Positions 60,817-64,000 of a stretch of DNA of 64,000 nucleotides are shown here, one piece after another. How positions within the stretch are numbered: position 1 is the first letter of the stretch; every line of letters begins with the position of its first letter. Position numbers and translations under genes: made by a program. Where the stretch lies: contig NZ_SNVW01000001.1 of the NCBI RefSeq assembly GCF_004361695.1, positions 372,001-436,000 on the forward strand, read 5' to 3'. The notes beneath the pieces are model-generated. The model had not been told where the DNA came from. It saw only the letters and a list, made by a program, of their open reading frames with translations, and did no database searches. Source of the stretch: Curtobacterium flaccumfaciens. GTDB taxonomy: Bacteria; Actinomycetota; Actinomycetes; Actinomycetales; Microbacteriaceae.

Positions 60817-61226
60817 CGCGAGCACGCCAGCGTCCAGATGTTCCGTCCGCCCTCGTGCCGGTGCTCGAGTCGGTCGAGCGCCGCGATCGCGAGGGCGAGG
60901 CCACGGCCGCCCTCCTGGTCGGGGTCGGCCATCGTGACCGCGGCGAGGTCCACGTCGGCGGGCAGCCCGTTGTCGGTGAGCACGGCGACGAGCTCGCGGT
61001 CGGTCGCGTCGAGTTCCACGGTGTAGCGCCTGCCTGCTTCCTGGTCGGTGCGTCGGGTGTGCTCGACGATGTTCCCGGCGATCTCGGTGACCGCCGTCTC
61101 GAGGCCGAACCGGAGCCGGACGTCCTCGATCCCCAGGGTGTCCCACCACGCGCCGAACCGGTCCTGCACGAGGTCGAGGGACTCCACGGTCGCCGGCACG
61201 TCGAACGTGGTGCGTGCCTGGCTCAC
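60813..61226 (-). CDS. RsbW-like ATP-binding protein (HATPase_c_2)
   Basis: A 137-residue cytoplasmic protein of the anti-sigma/serine-kinase class: N-box TEIAGNIVEHT (Asn52), G1-box TDNGLPAD (Asp85) and G2-like EGGRGLALAIAALD. Such proteins bind ATP and phosphorylate or sequester partners such as STAS proteins or sigma factors; no partner is seen nearby. Embedded between the glycosyltransferase and the OpgC fusion with 4-bp GTGA overlaps on both sides, it may switch polysaccharide synthesis on and off. Confidence 0.85.
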   Translation of the reverse strand: MSQARTTFDVPATVESLDLVQDRFGAWWDTLGIEDVRLRFGLETAVTEIAGNIVEHTRRTDQEAGRRYTVELDATDRELVAVLTDNGLPADVDLAAVTMADPDQEGGRGLALAIAALDRLEHRHEGGRNIWTLACSR

Positions 61227-63250
61227 AGCGGACCCCCGACCGTGCTCGACTCGTGCTCGGACTGCACGGTGCCCGGTCCGGGGCCGCGGTACAGGACCGC
61301 GCGGACGACGATGCTGAAGATGAACAGGTCGAACACCACCCACGCGGTGTTCACCAGCGGGGCGATGCCCGACGCCTGCCCCGTGAGGTACCGGATGCCG
61401 ATGAGGACGAGCGCGGCGACGAGAGCACCCATCGCGTACAGCTGCGGCTTGACGAGGTCCCACCGCGGCCGCTGCTCGGACTCGTCACGGACCTTCGGCG
61501 TGACCCGGAAGCCGAGGGGCTTGCCGCGGAACACGTTCTCGAACGCGCTCGTCACCGACTCGATCCAGACCGGGAAGAGCGCGAGCGAGTACTGCTGCCC
61601 GCGCCACGTCGGCCGACCGGCGGCGACGACCCAGAACAGCAGCTGGTTGAGGACGAGGAACGGGATGAGTCGGGCGAAGAAGTCGACACTGTAGGCCTGC
61701 ACCGGGACGACGCCGAACGACAGGCAGAGGACCGGGGCCGCGATGTAGACGATCGCGGCGAACCCGGACAGGTAGCTCCACATCGTCGAGAAGTACATGA
61801 GCCGCTGCCCCCACGACAGGCCCTTCTGCACGAGCGGGTTCTCGCGGAAGAACACCTGCATGGTCCCCTGCGCCCAGCGGAGCCGCTGCACGAGCATGGT
61901 CGGCAGGTCCTCCGGTGCCAGGCCCTTCGCGAGGATCTCGTCGTGGTACGCGGACCGCCACCCGAGGCCGTGCAGGCGCATGGCGGTCGCCATGTCCTCG
62001 GTGACCGAGATCGTCGCCAGCGGCATGATCGGCTGGGCCTCGTCGTCGCGGTTGACGTCGAGGGCCCGGGCGAGGACCGCGATGGACTCGATCGCGGCGA
62101 CCGGTGAGGCCTCGCGGCGACCGAGCACGTCGAGCGCCGCGTCGTCGAGCCCGGCGAACGTGTCCGCCTCGGTCGACATGGCCGCGAGCTCCTGCAGGTC
62201 GTTCCGCACCGACTCGAGGTCGGACGCGGCGAACCGGAACGCGATCGCGTCGATGCCGCGCTGGAACCCGTACGTGACGTCACCGAGCGGTTCGCCGCGC
62301 TGCACCTGGTCGCGTGCCCGGTCGACGACCGCCTCGGCCTCGTCCAGGGCACCGAGCACCCGCGGGTCGGTCTCGGTCTCGCGGGCCCGGGCGAGGAGCT
62401 TCCGCGAGGTCTTGATGGTCCGGGCCACCGAGGCCTCGACCTCGCGCACGTAGCGGGTGACGCCGAGCTGCATGAGCGCCTCGCGCCGGAGGACGGCGTT
62501 CGACCCGCAGAAGAACGCGGCGTTCCAGCCGTCCTTCGACTGCTGGATCGGCCCGTAGAAGAGCGGCGCCTGGCTGCCGAGGAGGTCGGCGTCCGGCACG
62601 TTCTCGAACCACTGCGGTGTCTGCACGAGCGCCATCCGGGGGTCCTTGAAGTACCCGAGCGTCCGGTCGAGGATCGACCGGTCCGGCACCTGGTCGGCGT
62701 CGAGGATGAGCAGGAACTCCCCCTGGGTCGCGAGCAGCGCGTTGTTGAGGTTGCCAGCCTTCGCGTGCCGGGGCCGATCGACCCAGTCCGCGCCGCGGGT
62801 GATGACCCCGATGCCGAGCGACTCCGCCGCGGCCCGCATCTCGGGACGGTCGCCGTCGTCGAGGATCCACGTCTCGTGCGGGTGCGAGATCGCCTTCGCC
62901 GCGCGCGCGGTCCGGACGACCAGCTCGACGGGCTCGTTGTAGGTCGTGATGAAGACGTCGACCGTGACGTCCGGCGACGGCTTCGTCGGCGGCTCACCGC
63001 GCTCCCGGAGCCGCCACGCGCCGAACGCGAAGAGCAGGGAGTCGATGACGCTGTACGTCTCGGCGAGGATGAGCGGCACCGCGATCCACCACGAGTGCCA
63101 GTTCACCGAGGCGGCCCACCGCCACACGACGTAGTTCACGCCGGCGAGCGAGGCGAGCAGCGCGACGGTCCGCACCGTCACGAGCCGCCGCCGGGACGTC
63201 CCGGTGGTGAGACGGCGCTGGTCGCGGCGGCTGAGGTCGACGGCGGTCAC
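61223..63250 (-). CDS. cellulose-synthase-like processive glycosyltransferase, GT2
   Basis: A 675-residue membrane enzyme of the BcsA type: two N-terminal helices; catalytic GT2 domain with DDG (131-133), DAD (184-186), TED (417-419) and QRLRW (455-459); then about six helices and a C-terminal tail. Processive GT2 enzymes polymerise and export a beta-linked polysaccharide from a UDP-sugar. No PilZ domain is seen. Residues about 263-412 are a helical insertion of about 150 residues between GSNAVLRREAL and TED. GTG start at 63250; first gene of the operon. Confidence 0.9.
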   Translation of the reverse strand: MTAVDLSRRDQRRLTTGTSRRRLVTVRTVALLASLAGVNYVVWRWAASVNWHSWWIAVPLILAETYSVIDSLLFAFGAWRLRERGEPPTKPSPDVTVDVFITTYNEPVELVVRTARAAKAISHPHETWILDDGDRPEMRAAAESLGIGVITRGADWVDRPRHAKAGNLNNALLATQGEFLLILDADQVPDRSILDRTLGYFKDPRMALVQTPQWFENVPDADLLGSQAPLFYGPIQQSKDGWNAAFFCGSNAVLRREALMQLGVTRYVREVEASVARTIKTSRKLLARARETETDPRVLGALDEAEAVVDRARDQVQRGEPLGDVTYGFQRGIDAIAFRFAASDLESVRNDLQELAAMSTEADTFAGLDDAALDVLGRREASPVAAIESIAVLARALDVNRDDEAQPIMPLATISVTEDMATAMRLHGLGWRSAYHDEILAKGLAPEDLPTMLVQRLRWAQGTMQVFFRENPLVQKGLSWGQRLMYFSTMWSYLSGFAAIVYIAAPVLCLSFGVVPVQAYSVDFFARLIPFLVLNQLLFWVVAAGRPTWRGQQYSLALFPVWIESVTSAFENVFRGKPLGFRVTPKVRDESEQRPRWDLVKPQLYAMGALVAALVLIGIRYLTGQASGIAPLVNTAWVVFDLFIFSIVVRAVLYRGPGPGTVQSEHESSTVGGPL

Positions 63251-63530
63251 CGGGCGGCTCCGGCCGCGGGGTCGCCGAACGTGCTGCGTCGCAAGCGTGC
63301 CTCCTGATCACCGGGCCCCCGGCCACCGCGCGCGCCCGAGGGGTTGGTTCCGTCCGGGCGTCGGCTCCGGGGTGCGGACGCGTCGGTCGTGCGCTCGGGT
63401 CGTCGGGTCGGCCAGGGCGTCCCGACCTGTCTACCGCACGTCGGCCCCGCTCGTCAGGCAGCGCGCTCTGCGGCGAGTCAGGCGTACGGCGCGGCCCGGC
63501 CCGGCCCGGCCCGACCCGGCGCGCTCCCGC
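63251..63530. other. intergenic region upstream of the GT2 operon
   Basis: 280 bp with no supported gene. It must hold the GT2 operon promoter; I see no clear -35/-10 or operator. A low-complexity GGCCC tandem stretch occupies about 63493-63516, next to the stop of the TetR-type gene. Confidence 0.5.
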
Positions 63531-64000
63531 TCAGTCGAACGTCGCGGTGAAGCCGGCGTCGGACGCGAGCCGGGCGACGACCTCGTCGAAGTAGGCCGCG
63601 CCGTCCGAGACCGACCCGACGAAGTGTCCGAACAGCTCGAACGAGATCGTCCCGAACACCGTCGTCCACGCCATCAGGGTCCGGACGAGGACCTCCTCCG
63701 GCAGGTCGAGGCCGAGCGCGCGCAGGGTGGCGACCCCGTCGGCGACGGCCGAGCCGACCGCCCCGGGTGCCGCCGTCGGCGCGGACGGTGATCCGTGCCT
63801 CCCGGCAAACGGATGCGCGACCGAGCGTGCGTCCGCGACCGAGCGCGCGTCCACGTCCGCGCGTGCCTCCACGTCCGAGCGCGCCTCCACGTCCGTCCGC
63901 GCCGCCGCGACCGCGTCCGCGACGACCCGGACGATCGCCAGCGTGGTGCGCGTCGCCGGCTCGACCGTCTCGCGCGGCGCGACGTACCCCGGCACGGGCG
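63531..64000 (-). CDS. TetR-family regulator, C-terminal part (partial)
   Basis: The gene enters from the right edge; at least 155 codons are visible. The C-terminal sequence GLDLPEEVLVRTLMAWTTVFGTISFELFGHFVGS is the WHG-type ligand domain of TetR regulators. The HTH lies outside the window. Within it is a stretch of six-residue repeats (DVEARS, DVEARA, DVDARS, VADARS) encoded by 18-bp DNA repeats. It is upstream of and in line with the GT2 operon, but separated from it by 280 bp. Confidence 0.78.
   Translation of the reverse strand, partial: PVPGYVAPRETVEPATRTTLAIVRVVADAVAAARTDVEARSDVEARADVDARSVADARSVAHPFAGRHGSPSAPTAAPGAVGSAVADGVATLRALGLDLPEEVLVRTLMAWTTVFGTISFELFGHFVGSVSDGAAYFDEVVARLASDAGFTATFD
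63817..63906 (+). repeat. 18-bp tandem repeat in the TetR-type gene
   Basis: Five units of 18 bp (first GCGACCGAGCGTGCGTCC, later ACGTCCGAGCGCGCCTCC), coding six residues each in the regulator's linker. Frame-neutral, so copy number can vary. Confidence 0.75.

Noticed and set aside
58162-61026. 954-codon plus-strand frame opposite the OpgC fusion
   Set aside because: No domain pattern, charged low-complexity composition; the minus-strand frame carries helices and motifs.
63251-63530. Small genes in the gap before the GT2 operon
   Set aside because: Frames there lack a ribosome site and consist of Arg/Pro-rich shadow sequence.

Overview
The window is very GC-rich DNA with dense, often 1-4 bp overlapping genes, many GTG starts, an NADP-type 6-phosphogluconate dehydrogenase, GAF-ANTAR and SHOCT proteins, and several CUT1 sugar transporters with LacI, ROK or MarR regulators. 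This points to a plant- or soil-associated actinobacterium, most likely Microbacteriaceae and possibly Curtobacterium. The taxon is an inference from gene content; no rRNA or tRNA gene was seen.

Layout. (1) 1-6159: a uronate locus with an ABC importer (binding protein and two permeases, the second cut by the window edge), a divergent LacI regulator, glucuronate isomerase uxaC and a TIM-barrel isomerase. (2) 6239-19112: housekeeping and signalling genes: an RHH/Doc toxin-antitoxin pair, a two-component system, a SHOCT protein, gluconokinase and gnd, a molybdopterin oxidoreductase, a PrmC-like methyltransferase, prs, glmU and an MFS transporter. (3) 19276-29567: xylose and related sugars. xylA-xylB and an AXE1-type esterase run rightward. 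Leftward from the same control region runs a six-gene operon (Gfo/Idh, ThuA, Gfo/Idh, isomerase, ROK regulator, zinc dehydrogenase). (4) 29679-34926: a small Cys protein, a VanZ-like membrane protein, a MarR/SDR pair, a GAF-ANTAR protein and a quinone oxidoreductase/MarR pair. (5) 34990-42991: an importer with a GH3 glycosidase, a LacI regulator and an AraC regulator. (6) 43117-47793: a MarR regulator, a 51-residue protein, and a four-gene surface operon with a SipW-type signal peptidase, its probable substrate, an LAXTG-anchored protein and a large secreted protein. (7) 47919-58055: two more importers around a LacI gene, the second followed by ThuA and Gfo/Idh genes. (8) 58258-63250: a probable extracellular polysaccharide operon of a cellulose-synthase-like GT2, an RsbW-like ATP-binding protein, and a fusion of a degenerate GH26-like domain with an OpgC acyltransferase. 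(9) 63531-64000: the 3' part of a TetR-type regulator.

Four binding-protein-dependent sugar importers occur, yet no ABC ATPase; they presumably share an ATPase encoded elsewhere. Genes for hydrolysis (GH3, AXE1), import, isomerisation, oxidation (Gfo/Idh, zinc dehydrogenase) and entry into the pentose phosphate route (xylAB, gntK, gnd) together describe a plant-polysaccharide scavenger.

The most unusual features are three families of palindromic repeats. Family A has arms containing CCTGGAGGCGCG, sits mostly just after stop codons, and in one case is inserted in frame in the GH3 gene as exactly 16 codons. Family B has stems containing CGGGCGTA or GCGCGTA. Family C has arms containing GCGACAG and is packed into a 0.7 kb intergenic region at 51055-51762. 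The polysaccharide operon at 58258-63250 is the best candidate for an undescribed system.
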